NCBI RefSeq assembly: GCF_000523235.1
Contig: NZ_CP006850.1
Span: 7,688,001-7,752,000 of the forward strand
Direction of reading: 5' to 3'
Length of the DNA: 64,000 nucleotides
Source: Nocardia nova SH22a
GTDB taxonomy: Bacteria; Actinomycetota; Actinomycetes; Mycobacteriales; Mycobacteriaceae
Shown here: positions 42,787 through 51,174 of the stretch, in pieces
Layout of the letters: each line of letters starts with the position of its first letter
How positions within the stretch are numbered: position 1 is the first letter of the stretch
Program-made: the position numbers and the translations under genes
Notes under the pieces: generated by a model
Database searches by the model: none
What the model was told of the DNA's origin: nothing
The model's input: only the letters and a program-made list of their open reading frames with translations

Positions 42787-43626
42787 ATGGAGAACGGCGG
42801 ACCCAGCCGGACGGCACTCGCGACCGCGCGCGCCCGGGCATATCACCAGGTCGCGGATCGGCAACTGATTCTCACCGATCCGCTCGCAGCACGCATCCTC
42901 GATACCGGCATCGAGGAGGACACGGAGTTGTCGGGCACGACCACCCGGCCGCGGCGTCTGTTCTTCGCCGCTCGGTCCCGGTTCGCCGAGGACCGGGTGG
43001 CCGTCGCGGCCGCCGCGGGGGTGCGGCAGGTCGTGATCCTCGGCGCGGGCCTGGACACCTTCGCCTACCGCAACCCGTTTCCGGACCTGCGCGTCTTCGA
43101 GGTCGACCATCCCGCGACCCAGGCATGGAAACGCGAACGCCTGGACGCGGCCGGAATCGATCGGCCGGAGACCGTGACCTTCGTCCCGGTGGACTTCGAA
43201 ACCCAGGACCTGGCAAAGGAATTGGCGGCGGCCGGATTCATCCGGACCGAGCCGGCGGTTTTCGTGTGGCTCGGCGTCGTCTTCTACCTGACCCCGGAGG
43301 CCGCGCGCACCACCCTCGAATACATCGCCGCCCAGGCCGCACCCGTCGACGTCGTCTTCGACTACCTGCAACCCGCCGACAACGATGCCGACCGCGCCCG
43401 CCTGCGCGAACGCTCGGCCCGTCTGGCCGCCACCGTCGGCGAACCGTTCTTCAGCTACTTCACCCCCGCCGACATCGCCGGCCGGCTCCGCGCCCTCGGT
43501 TTCACCGAAATCGAGGACCACGCGGGCACCGACCTGGTCGCCGGGTATCTCGACGACCCCGGGGAGTTCGCGGGTGAGCCACCACAGCCCTTGCGCGCCA
43601 TCCGAATCCTGCGTGCGAGCCGCTGA
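42787..43626 (+). CDS. Class I SAM-dependent methyltransferase (leucine carboxyl methyltransferase-like)
   Basis: A 279-residue soluble enzyme of the LCM/TIGR00027 type, which has many copies in Mycobacterium and Nocardia. It shows DPLAARIL near the start, RSRFAEDRVAVAAAAGVRQVVILGAGLDTFAYR (SAM motif I, about 60-92) and LRVFEVDHPATQAWKRERL, where the Asp holds the ribose. AVFVWLGVVFYLTPEAARTTLEYIA is the conserved late motif (usually WEGVTMYL). Substrates of this family are mostly unknown. It ends one base before the convergent hypothetical gene. Confidence 0.92.
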   Translation: MENGGPSRTALATARARAYHQVADRQLILTDPLAARILDTGIEEDTELSGTTTRPRRLFFAARSRFAEDRVAVAAAAGVRQVVILGAGLDTFAYRNPFPDLRVFEVDHPATQAWKRERLDAAGIDRPETVTFVPVDFETQDLAKELAAAGFIRTEPAVFVWLGVVFYLTPEAARTTLEYIAAQAAPVDVVFDYLQPADNDADRARLRERSARLAATVGEPFFSYFTPADIAGRLRALGFTEIEDHAGTDLVAGYLDDPGEFAGEPPQPLRAIRILRASR

Positions 43627-44073
43627 CTACGCGCCGGACCCCACCGCCTCCTCGTGGTGGCCGACGAACTGCCGATAGAACTCGTTCTCCGGATCTTCCA
43701 GCGAGATCGGGTGCAGGCCGACAACGACCTTGCGGTCGACGACCGAGGAAAACCCGTCCCGATTCAGACCGAGATCCTCCACCACCGCTTCGGAGAGATC
43801 GTCCAGTTCCTCGTCGGTCACGTACACGGTGAGGCGGCACTCGACCGGAACCCTTTCGCGGGCAAAGGTTTCCCCCCACACGCGCTGCGCGAACTCGTCG
43901 AGCGGGGTGACCGGACCGAACGAGGTGAAACACGGGATGCTGTCGCGAATGCGCCGAGCACTCGCCTCGAGCAACTGCGCGACCGGATGGATACCTTCGG
44001 TGTGTAACGCCGTCGCCTCGGGCGGTCCGAGCTCCACCGAGAGCTCCCACACTTGCCGTTCGTCATTGTCCAC
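43627..44073 (-). CDS. Hypothetical protein
   Basis: A 148-residue acidic soluble protein that I do not recognise. It has no signal or membrane segment. The sequence looks like a compact alpha/beta domain: QVWELSVELGPPEATALHTEGIHPVAQLLEASARRIRD, then ECRLTVYVTDEELDDLSEAVVEDLGL, and DRKVVVGLHPISLEDPENEFYRQFVG. The codon use is that of a real gene. It is divergent from the membrane propeller gene at 44182 (108-bp gap) and converges with the methyltransferase without a spacer. Confidence 0.65.
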   Translation of the reverse strand: MDNDERQVWELSVELGPPEATALHTEGIHPVAQLLEASARRIRDSIPCFTSFGPVTPLDEFAQRVWGETFARERVPVECRLTVYVTDEELDDLSEAVVEDLGLNRDGFSSVVDRKVVVGLHPISLEDPENEFYRQFVGHHEEAVGSGA

Positions 44074-44181
44074 TCGTGCATTTCCCGTCTGCCGTCGCCG
44101 GCCTCTGCCCGCCTACCGGTGAGCAGCCTGTGCGAGATAGCCTGGCAGCTCTCGGCGTATTCGGGACTTGGGGAGGTTACT

Positions 44182-46065
44182 GTGGGGGTCGATCCCGGCG
44201 ACGAACATACTGCACCGCGTACGGAGTCGGCCACCGATACGAGGCAATTCGGCTGGGGCGCCCGCATTTTCGCAGTTCTCGGCGCCTTCGGATGCGGGCT
44301 GGTGCTCGGCGCGACCGCACTGGCGGCCTACAGCGTGTGGGGTGCGTCCCGGCTGACGACCGACGATCGGTTGCGCGGCCACGACCTGTTCGGCTCGTTC
44401 GACCACCTCGACCCATCCGGAATCCCCGGCCACTTCGGGCTCACCGCGCTGATCGCGGGCCCGTTCGTGCTGATGGTCGCCGTGATCGCCGTGCTGCGGG
44501 TACGGCGGCGATGGTCGGGATATGCGGAGTGGTGGCCGCTGGTGCTGATGTCGATGATCGGCGGCCTGCTGGTGGCTCCGATCATGGCGGCCGCGGATCA
44601 TCTGCCCGGCGTATGGCGGCAGGTGCGCGTCGACCACCCACTGTTCGAACAACTGCCCACCGGTGTCGTTGCAGCCGGATCGGTGGTGCTGGCAACGGTA
44701 TTCATGATTCCCGTCGTATTCCGCCCCGGACTGCTGCGCGCGGTGCCGTGGCGTGGCCTCGGGATCGTGACGGTCGCCGGAGCGCTGGTCGCCACCGCGG
44801 CGGCAGCGGCGTCGGTAGTCGCGGGCGACGACAACCGCCATGTCGACCGCGGCACCGCCGCCGCGACGGCCGCGCCACCGGTCCCCGATCGGGCGGGATC
44901 ACAGCGCTACCAGCTCCAGGTTCCCTCCATGCGTGACCGCGGCGGTTGGTACGACAGCGATATCGTCGCCACCGGAACAGGTTTCGTGGTGGGCTCGACA
45001 GACGGGATCACCGCCTACGACGGCGTGACCGGTACACAGCGGTGGCACTACCTGCGCACCCACAATCGCGACGGGCGCGGCGGACTGCGGATGGGATACC
45101 GTCCCGGCTCGCTGCGGTCACTGGACGGCGGCAGCGTGGTCCTCGCGAACTGGGAACACCTGGGATGGCTCGCCTTCGACGCGATCACCGGCCGAACCCT
45201 CTGGCAGAACTCCGAATTCGCCGTGGACGGGGCCGAGGAGTCGGCCGCGTTCGCCGATTCCGGCGCACCGCTTGTGTTCCGCACGTCCCCGGGTTATCTG
45301 CTGCTGACCGACCGCGACACCCTAACCCGCTACGACGCACACACGGGTAAGCGCCTGTGGACCAGTCACTTGGAATGCCCCGACCGGCGGACAGCGGTGG
45401 CGATCACCGACCGCGCCCTCTACCGCATGGCCGAATGCAGCCAGGGGGCCGAGGACGTACTCACCGCGACAGCGCTCGATCCCGGCACCGGAACAGTCCT
45501 CGCGACCCGTGAACTCCGCCGCACCGAAACAAACGAATCCGCCGGTAGATACACCGAAGACCGCATCGAGCTGTACGCGAATACCGCTGTTCTGTACTGG
45601 CTTTCGGCCCCCAGGACCTACGATCAGCTGATCGTTCCCGCACCGGAGCAACTCACCACCGCAACCCGCAACACCGGCGAGTACCCGACCCCGATGGCCG
45701 CCGATCCCTCGAGCGGTCAGGTGCTGAGCCTGAGCGAGAGGCGCGGCACTCAACCCGACCACTTCCCGATCACCGACGCCATCACGAATGTCACCTCCTA
45801 CGAACTGCCCGGCGTGCACCCGTACCGACAGTACAAACCCGCCGACACAGCGTTCCTGTCCCAACAGATGATCCAAGTCGGCCAAGACAATCCGTCCGGA
45901 GTCGTCCTGCGGACATGGGATCGCGCCGACGGCCACCCCGAACCTCCCACACCGATCACCTCCGAATGCACCAGAGGCACCCTCAGCCTGATAACCGCTC
46001 CCGGCGCGGTGCTGGCAGTCTGCACCGGGAAGAATTCAGCAAAGGTCTTCGGATATCACCCCTGA
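44182..46065 (+). CDS. Membrane protein with extracytoplasmic PQQ-like beta-propeller
   Basis: A 627-residue protein. The N-terminal 230 residues contain about five hydrophobic helices (such as IFAVLGAFGCGLVLGATALAAYSVWG and LIAGPFVLMVAVIAVLRV). The rest is a predicted propeller with WD/PQQ-type repeats: VGSTDGITAYDGVTGTQRWHYL, LGWLAFDAITGRTLWQNSEF, LTRYDAHTGKRLWTSHLEC and ATALDPGTGTVLATREL. Family members may sense or scaffold at the cell surface; no enzyme motif is seen. Cysteine pairs in the propeller suit an oxidising location. The GTG start has a strong GGGGAGG five bases upstream. Confidence 0.78.
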   Translation: MGVDPGDEHTAPRTESATDTRQFGWGARIFAVLGAFGCGLVLGATALAAYSVWGASRLTTDDRLRGHDLFGSFDHLDPSGIPGHFGLTALIAGPFVLMVAVIAVLRVRRRWSGYAEWWPLVLMSMIGGLLVAPIMAAADHLPGVWRQVRVDHPLFEQLPTGVVAAGSVVLATVFMIPVVFRPGLLRAVPWRGLGIVTVAGALVATAAAAASVVAGDDNRHVDRGTAAATAAPPVPDRAGSQRYQLQVPSMRDRGGWYDSDIVATGTGFVVGSTDGITAYDGVTGTQRWHYLRTHNRDGRGGLRMGYRPGSLRSLDGGSVVLANWEHLGWLAFDAITGRTLWQNSEFAVDGAEESAAFADSGAPLVFRTSPGYLLLTDRDTLTRYDAHTGKRLWTSHLECPDRRTAVAITDRALYRMAECSQGAEDVLTATALDPGTGTVLATRELRRTETNESAGRYTEDRIELYANTAVLYWLSAPRTYDQLIVPAPEQLTTATRNTGEYPTPMAADPSSGQVLSLSERRGTQPDHFPITDAITNVTSYELPGVHPYRQYKPADTAFLSQQMIQVGQDNPSGVVLRTWDRADGHPEPPTPITSECTRGTLSLITAPGAVLAVCTGKNSAKVFGYHP

Positions 46066-46117
46066 TCACCGGCCATCGCGACAAGGATGCGCGCCGCACC
46101 TACGCCAGGCCGAGCCT

Positions 46118-46762
46118 TCAGATACCGCCGCCACCACCGCCATCACTCCCTCCACCTCCGCCGCAGCCACCGCCCCCACCACAGCCACCACCTCCGCCGC
46201 AGCCACCGCTGTCGCCGGTGAAAATTCCGGCGGACCAGATGTCGGTTCCGCCACCTCCTCCCCCGCTGCCGGAGCGTCGCCGGGTGGTGGAACGAGGTCG
46301 TTCGGGTTGGACGACGCCGAGGTCTCTCCTGATCTGGGTACGGGAGACGCTGAGAAGCCTGGCAATTCGCCCGATGCTGCGATCGCGCGCATACAGCTCC
46401 CGCACCACCGCGACCATCTTCCGCCGCGCAAGTTCCGGCTCTATCAATCGCAACTGCCCCGGGGTTTCGAGCACCTCGGCGTCGGCAACGTCGAGGAACT
46501 CGAGTCGTTCCGGAGACAGCTCGTATTCGACTCGAATTCGATCCTGTTCCTTCAACGACTGCAACGACCGAGGCCGCAACCTCCGCAGCAGCGGCAACCG
46601 GGGCATCGGGTGCAGTTGTTCCCACTCCTTCGCGCGCCGGGTGCGAGCCCGCGCCAGAGCCGCGGCGATACTTGTTCCGCGGTCGCGCAGGTCGGTATAG
46701 CGTTGGAGCAGTTCGTCGTTCGTGCAGTGCGACAGGTCGATGTCGTCGGAGTCGGCCCCCAT
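46118..46762 (-). CDS. Helix-turn-helix protein with glycine-cysteine repeat tail
   Basis: A 214-residue protein I cannot assign to a family. The N-terminus is helical and charged (CTNDELLQRYTDLRDRGTSIAAALARARTRRAKEWEQL), the middle is basic, and ELYARDRSIGRIARLLSVSRTQIRRDLGV (about 122-150) looks like a DNA-binding helix-turn-helix. The last 35 or so residues consist of Gly runs with Cys every sixth residue (GGCGGGGGC repeats), encoded by 18-bp-type Pro/Gly-codon repeats on the DNA. No export signal is present. There is no clear ribosome site before the ATG. Regulation or metal binding are possible but unproven. Confidence 0.6.
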   Translation of the reverse strand: MGADSDDIDLSHCTNDELLQRYTDLRDRGTSIAAALARARTRRAKEWEQLHPMPRLPLLRRLRPRSLQSLKEQDRIRVEYELSPERLEFLDVADAEVLETPGQLRLIEPELARRKMVAVVRELYARDRSIGRIARLLSVSRTQIRRDLGVVQPERPRSTTRRRSGSGGGGGGTDIWSAGIFTGDSGGCGGGGGCGGGGGCGGGGGSDGGGGGGI

Positions 46763-46865
46763 GAGTCAATTGTGCCCGCCGGAGGACAAGCCTCGGTCAC
46801 GATTCGAGTGACGCCGGTGCGACCCGGAACCGGCTCCGCAATGCCCCCGATTGAGCACCCGTCAG

Positions 46866-47489
46866 TCATCGTCCCTTGCGCTCGGCCGCGTCCAGGGCGG
46901 GTTCGAGCGGAGCCAGGGCGGTGCGGAGCCGGTCGGGCAGTGACCCCGACGCGACGATGAGGCCGGAGCCCCCGACGGCCGGTTGCAGCCACTCCTCGAG
47001 CGCGATACGGACAGCGGCGGCAACCGACGCCGCGAGCACGCGGGCGGTGAGCCCCGCGCTGTCGCCGATCCGGGTGGCGATCGCATCGCCGAGGGCGGGA
47101 GCGATCGCGTCCGCGCCGGAGAGGAACGCCGAACGCAGCGACGGATGCGTCGTGATCAGCAGCAAGGCGTCGCGATGCCGCTCGCCCGGGTCGGTGTACT
47201 GCGCCACGATCGCGTCGGTAATCACCTGGGCGAGGCGAATCCCCTTCGGCCGCGCCGTGATCGCGGCCGTGACGCGACTGTCCCGGTCGGCCGTGACGGC
47301 GGCGACGATCGCATGCTCGCGGCTGGAGAAGTAGTTGTTGTAGGTCCGCGGCGAGACACCGGCCGCCTCCGCGATGTCTTCGACCCGGACATTGTCCGGC
47401 CCATGTTCCAGGGCCAGCCGCAACGCCGCCTCCCGCAGCGCCACTCGCGTGGCCGCCTTCTTGCGCTCCCGCAAACCTCTCGCCGTCAC
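46866..47489 (-). CDS. TetR-family transcriptional regulator
   Basis: A 207-residue regulator. The N-terminal GLRERKKAATRVALREAALRLALEHG leads to the helix-turn-helix VRVEDIAEAAGVSPRTYNNYFSSREHAI (about 34-61), a pattern typical of TetR repressors with a YNYF turn. The ligand domain is helical. The GTG at 47489 was chosen because the frame upstream, up to an ATG at 47537, runs through a strong palindrome that is more likely the operator. It is divergent from the TIM-barrel gene at 47589, its probable target. Confidence 0.88.
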   Translation of the reverse strand: MTARGLRERKKAATRVALREAALRLALEHGPDNVRVEDIAEAAGVSPRTYNNYFSSREHAIVAAVTADRDSRVTAAITARPKGIRLAQVITDAIVAQYTDPGERHRDALLLITTHPSLRSAFLSGADAIAPALGDAIATRIGDSAGLTARVLAASVAAAVRIALEEWLQPAVGGSGLIVASGSLPDRLRTALAPLEPALDAAERKGR

Positions 47490-47505
47490 CCACTCATCAT
47501 GCCAT

Positions 47506-47539
47506 ACATGCGCGCGCGCAAAATTGCGTGCACGCATGT
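47506..47539. promoter_or_regulatory. Palindromic operator between TetR gene and TIM-barrel gene
   Basis: Arms ACATGCGCGCGCGCAA (47506-47521) and TTGCGTGCACGCATGT (47524-47539) are inverted repeats matching at 14 of 16 positions around a 2-bp centre. The site lies 17 bp before the TetR GTG and 50 bp before the divergent ATG, a classical place for autoregulation and control of the neighbour. Confidence 0.7.
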
Positions 47540-47588
47540 TGTGTGATTAGCCTGGTAACCGACCAGCTCGACCGAAAGGAGCGCACAT

Positions 47589-48617
47589 ATGCGAGGCAGA
47601 GGAATGACCTACGACACCGGCTTCGTCCGCAACGGCGGCACATCGTGGGAGACGTTCGATCCGGCGGTGGTCGAACGGGAGTTGCGGATCATCCGAGACG
47701 ATCTGCATTGCACGGCTGTTCAGATCACCGGCGGCGATGCCGACCGGCTGGAGGTCACCGCCCGGCACGCCGCGAAACTGGGCCTGGAGGTCTGGTTCTC
47801 GCCCTATCCATTGGAGCTGACAACCGCGGAGATTCTGGAGCTGTTCGCGGATTGCGCGCAGCGCGCCGAGCGGATCAGGCACACCGGCGCCGAGGTCGTC
47901 TTCGTGACCGGCGTCGAACTCACACTGATGAACCGGGGGTTTCTGCTGGGCGAGACCAGCATGGATCGTGTGGGCGCTCTGTTCGCGGATCCCGAAACCC
48001 GCGACGACCGGATAGCCGAGGTGAGCGCACGACTCGACGAATTCCTCCGCGAGGCCGTTGCCGTGGTCCGGCGGCATTTCCACGGCAAGCTCACCTACTG
48101 CGCCATCCCCTTCGAGCGGATCGACTGGACGCCTTTCGATTTCGTCTCCGTGGAACTCATCCGCTCCGCCGAGGTCGCCGACCGGTTCGATGAAGGCGTG
48201 CGGACACTGGTCGCGCAGGGAAAGCCGTTGGCGATCACCGGATTCGGCGCCGCTACCTGGCACGGGGCTGCGGATGTGGCGCCGCGCAGCATGGAGATCG
48301 TCGAATACGACTCCGCCGGCGCGCCGATCCGCCTGAACGGCAACCATGTTCGCGACGAGGCCGAACAAGCCGCATATCTCATCGAGCTGCTGGAGATCTT
48401 CGACAGCGCGGGCGTGGATTCGGCCTTCGTCTTCCTGTTCGCACTGCGCAACTACCCCCACCGGCCCGGCGGCGACCCGCGCGACGACCTCGACCTCGCA
48501 AGCTTCGGCATCGTCAAGGTCCTCGAGGACCGCCGCGGAACCACCTATCCGGACATGCCGTGGGAGCCCAAGGCCGCCTTCGGATCGGTCGCGAAGTTCT
48601 ACGCCGGAAGTTACTGA
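47589..48617 (+). CDS. TIM-barrel-like protein of the type often labelled abortive infection protein
   Basis: A 342-residue soluble protein. Parts resemble glycoside-hydrolase-like TIM barrels: RGMTYDTGFVRNGGTSWETFDP, IIRDDLHCTAVQITGGDADRLEVTA, LEVWFSPYPLELTT, GAEVVFVTGVELTLMNRGFL, LTYCAIPFERIDWTPFDFVSVE and KPLAITGFGAATWHGAAD. Related Streptomyces proteins, as I recall, are annotated as abortive infection proteins with little experimental support. Glu residues in VTGVEL and FERID could be catalytic. AAGGAG lies nine bases before the ATG. Its promoter shares the palindrome with the TetR gene. Confidence 0.72.
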   Translation: MRGRGMTYDTGFVRNGGTSWETFDPAVVERELRIIRDDLHCTAVQITGGDADRLEVTARHAAKLGLEVWFSPYPLELTTAEILELFADCAQRAERIRHTGAEVVFVTGVELTLMNRGFLLGETSMDRVGALFADPETRDDRIAEVSARLDEFLREAVAVVRRHFHGKLTYCAIPFERIDWTPFDFVSVELIRSAEVADRFDEGVRTLVAQGKPLAITGFGAATWHGAADVAPRSMEIVEYDSAGAPIRLNGNHVRDEAEQAAYLIELLEIFDSAGVDSAFVFLFALRNYPHRPGGDPRDDLDLASFGIVKVLEDRRGTTYPDMPWEPKAAFGSVAKFYAGSY

Positions 48618-48671
48618 ATACGTTGCGCCACTAATTGTTCCATGCGACGGTCCCTCGAGCTCGAAGCGGAT

Positions 48672-49331
48672 CTACCGCCCGGCGCCGAATATCCCGGCCT
48701 GCGCGGCCAGCACGGCCATCTCCGCCGCCTGGTCCGGATCGGATTCGGTGCGCAGCAGCACCACCTGGTGGTACACCGGACCGGTTGCCGCGACGAGCAG
48801 TGCGCGCGCATCGGTGTCGGCCGGGATCTCCCCGCGTGAGATCGCGCGTTCGACGACGATCTCGCATTGCGTGTAGCGGTCTTCCCACAGCTGCCGCAGC
48901 GCTCGCGCGGCGTCCTCCGAGCGGAACGACACCGCGATCAGCGCCATCGCGATCGAGGCTTCTTCGGTGAAGGAGTCCCGGATCTCGCGGTTCAGTTCCG
49001 CGAGATCACCGCACAGCGAACCGGTGTCGAGGGGATGCCAGTCCAGATCGCGCGCGGCGGCGAACACGTCGGCGATCAACCCGCCCACATCGCGCCAGCG
49101 CCGGTAGACGGTGGTGCGGTGCACGCCCGCGCGGGCGGCCACGGTGTCGATCGTCAGTGCGTCGTAACCGTTTTCGGTGAGTTCGGCATGCACGGCGGCC
49201 AGGACCTGATCGCGAATGCGCGCGGTTCGTCCACCGGGCCGCGGGCGCGGACCGTCGATCACGGACGAACCCTCCGGGCGCGAGGCGGGGCGGGACGGCG
49301 AACCGTCCGGTGCAGAACTCATGGTGTCCAT
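48672..49331 (-). CDS. TetR-family regulator beside the ABC-F/Vat/glycosyltransferase genes
   Basis: A 219-residue regulator with a disordered Ser/Pro/Arg N-terminus (about 35 residues), then RTARIRDQVLAAVHAELTENGYDALTIDTVAARAGVHRTTVYRRWRDVGGLI, a TetR helix-turn-helix at about 40-90. The helical C-terminal domain has a YTQCEIVVERAISRGEIPADTDARALL segment typical of the TetR_C subgroup. An alternative ATG is at 49322. It is divergent from the ABC-F gene (142 bp between starts) and is the obvious candidate controller of that cluster; the inducer is unknown. Confidence 0.88.
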   Translation of the reverse strand: MDTMSSAPDGSPSRPASRPEGSSVIDGPRPRPGGRTARIRDQVLAAVHAELTENGYDALTIDTVAARAGVHRTTVYRRWRDVGGLIADVFAAARDLDWHPLDTGSLCGDLAELNREIRDSFTEEASIAMALIAVSFRSEDAARALRQLWEDRYTQCEIVVERAISRGEIPADTDARALLVAATGPVYHQVVLLRTESDPDQAAEMAVLAAQAGIFGAGR

Positions 49332-49400
49332 TCACTTGCTCGCCGGGAATCGATGTGCAATCATCTTAACGCAACATCCGTCGCACTAGTGAGGTCGCCA

Positions 49401-49473
49401 ATGCTCATTCGAAGCGTTCCCCAGGCCCTGCGGTCACCCCTGACCGCGTCCTCGAATGCTTCGGAGGTTGTTC
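49401..49473 (+). promoter_or_regulatory. Structured leader of the ABC-F gene, with possible leader ORF
   Basis: Just before the ABC-F start is a nested hairpin. The inner stem is GCGGTCA-CCCC-TGACCGC (49430-49447) with perfect 7-bp arms. Outer arms CATTCGA (49406-49412) and TCGAATG (49452-49458) enclose it, and GGAGG follows at 49463. An ATG at 49401, with GAGG upstream, opens a 54-codon frame that runs across the ABC-F start to 49565. Many ABC-F genes are controlled by leader attenuation; here that is inference. Confidence 0.45.
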
Positions 49474-51102
49474 GTGCCCACTCAGATCACCGCGCTCGCG
49501 GTCGGCAAATCCTTCAACGGCCGCACGGTTCTCGATGCGGTCACCTGTTCACTCGGCGCGGGTGAGCGCACCGGGATCATCGGGGAGAACGGGTCCGGTA
49601 AGAGCACGCTGCTGCGCCTGTTCGCCGGATGCGAGCAGCCCGATCAGGGCGAGATCGTCGTACACGCCGAGGGCGGAGTCGGCTATCTCGCCCAGGACGA
49701 ACAGCTCCCCGCGCACCTGAGCGTCCAGCAGATCATCGATCGGTCGTTGCACGATCTGCGTCGGATCGAAGCTCGAATGCGCCGTCTGGAAGTCGAGATG
49801 GCCACCGGCGAGGAATCTAATCTCGACGAATATGCCGAACTGGCAACGGTTTTCGAGCTGCGTGGCGGCTACGACGCCGATGCCCGCGTCGAGCGGGCCC
49901 TGCACGGCCTCGGATTGGGCGTGGTCCCGCGCGATCGCGCGGTCGGCGGATTGTCCGGCGGTGAACAGGTCCGCTTGCGCCTGGCCGCCCTGCTGGCCGC
50001 AGCGCCCGAGGTACTGCTGCTCGACGAGCCGACCAATCATCTCGACGACGACGCCCTGACCTGGCTCGAGGACCATCTGCGGACCCGGCGCGGCACCACC
50101 GTCACCGTCTCGCACGACCGCACCTTCCTCGACCGGGTGGCGACCACGCTGCTCGAAGTGGATTCCGATCGCCGATGCGTCGTACGCCACGGCAACGGAT
50201 ACAGCGGCTATCTCGCCGAACGCGAGGCCGCGCGGGAACGCTGGGCCCAGGCGCATCTGCGCTGGCAGGACGAGGCCGACCGGCTGCGCGAAACCATCGC
50301 CACCACGGCACGGCGGGTCGCGCCGGGACGCGCGATGAAGGACAACAACAAGATGGCCTACGACCGGGCCGGTGGCCGCGTGCAGCAGTCACTGGCGGGC
50401 CGGGTCCGCAATGCCGAGGAACGGTTGCGGCGGCTACTCGCCGATCCGGTACCGCCACCGCCGGAACCGTTGCGGTTCAAGGCGGTTCCCGCGGCGGGAC
50501 GTGCGCACGGCGTCGTCCTGGATGCCACCGATATCGCGGTGAACGGCAGACTCGGGCCGACGAGTGTGCGGGTGTCCGCAGGGGAGCGACTGCTGATCAC
50601 CGGTCCGAACGGCGCGGGCAAATCGACGCTGCTGCGGGTGCTGGCCGGTGTGCTGGACCCCGGTCGCGGCACCGTCGACCGGCGCGGCCGGGTCGGCTAT
50701 CTCGCCCAGGAACCGCCGCCCGCGGTCCCCGGGCAGACCTTGCTGTCCGCGTACGCCCACGCCCGGCCGGGCCGCCACGGCGACCACGCCGAGCGGCTGC
50801 TGTCACTGGGCCTGTTCGCACCCGCCCAACTCACGACCCGGGTGGAGAATCTGTCCACCGGACAGCGGCAGCGGCTCGAACTGGCGAAACTGATCAGCGA
50901 ACCGGCCGACCTGCTGCTGCTGGACGAACCCACCAACCACCTCTCCTTTGGACTGGTCGAGGAATTGGAGGCCGCACTGTCCGAGTATCGAGGGGCACTG
51001 GTGGTCGTCAGCCACGACCGCCGCCTGCGCGCTCGCTGGCACGGCGATCGGCTCGATCTTCGTGTACCGGACTCGCCCCGACACTCGATACCGCTCGCTT
51101 GA
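49474..51102 (+). CDS. ABC-F family ATPase, antibiotic-resistance type
   Basis: A 542-residue soluble protein with two ATP-binding domains and no membrane part. Domain 1 has Walker A GENGSGKST (about 37-45), signature LSGGEQVRLRLA and LLLDEPTNHLD. Domain 2 has GPNGAGKST, LSTGQRQRLELA and LLLDEPTNHLS. The linker between them contains NNKMAYDRAGGRVQQSLAGRVRNAEERL, seen in actinobacterial ABC-F proteins such as TlrC/OleB-type resistance factors. Such proteins displace macrolide, lincosamide or streptogramin drugs from the ribosome. GTG at 49474 is preceded by GGAGG at 6 bases. Confidence 0.9.
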   Translation: MPTQITALAVGKSFNGRTVLDAVTCSLGAGERTGIIGENGSGKSTLLRLFAGCEQPDQGEIVVHAEGGVGYLAQDEQLPAHLSVQQIIDRSLHDLRRIEARMRRLEVEMATGEESNLDEYAELATVFELRGGYDADARVERALHGLGLGVVPRDRAVGGLSGGEQVRLRLAALLAAAPEVLLLDEPTNHLDDDALTWLEDHLRTRRGTTVTVSHDRTFLDRVATTLLEVDSDRRCVVRHGNGYSGYLAEREAARERWAQAHLRWQDEADRLRETIATTARRVAPGRAMKDNNKMAYDRAGGRVQQSLAGRVRNAEERLRRLLADPVPPPPEPLRFKAVPAAGRAHGVVLDATDIAVNGRLGPTSVRVSAGERLLITGPNGAGKSTLLRVLAGVLDPGRGTVDRRGRVGYLAQEPPPAVPGQTLLSAYAHARPGRHGDHAERLLSLGLFAPAQLTTRVENLSTGQRQRLELAKLISEPADLLLLDEPTNHLSFGLVEELEAALSEYRGALVVVSHDRRLRARWHGDRLDLRVPDSPRHSIPLA

Positions 51103-51174
51103 CGCTGCCACGCGCCGAAACCCACTGCGGGTCCTCGAGGCTCGTCGAACACCCATCGACAGAACGGATCTGCC

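Noticed and set aside
49332..49400. TetR operator between the TetR and ABC-F genes
   Set aside because: GTGCAATC...GCAAC near 49350 shows only weak symmetry; no inverted repeat of convincing length was found.
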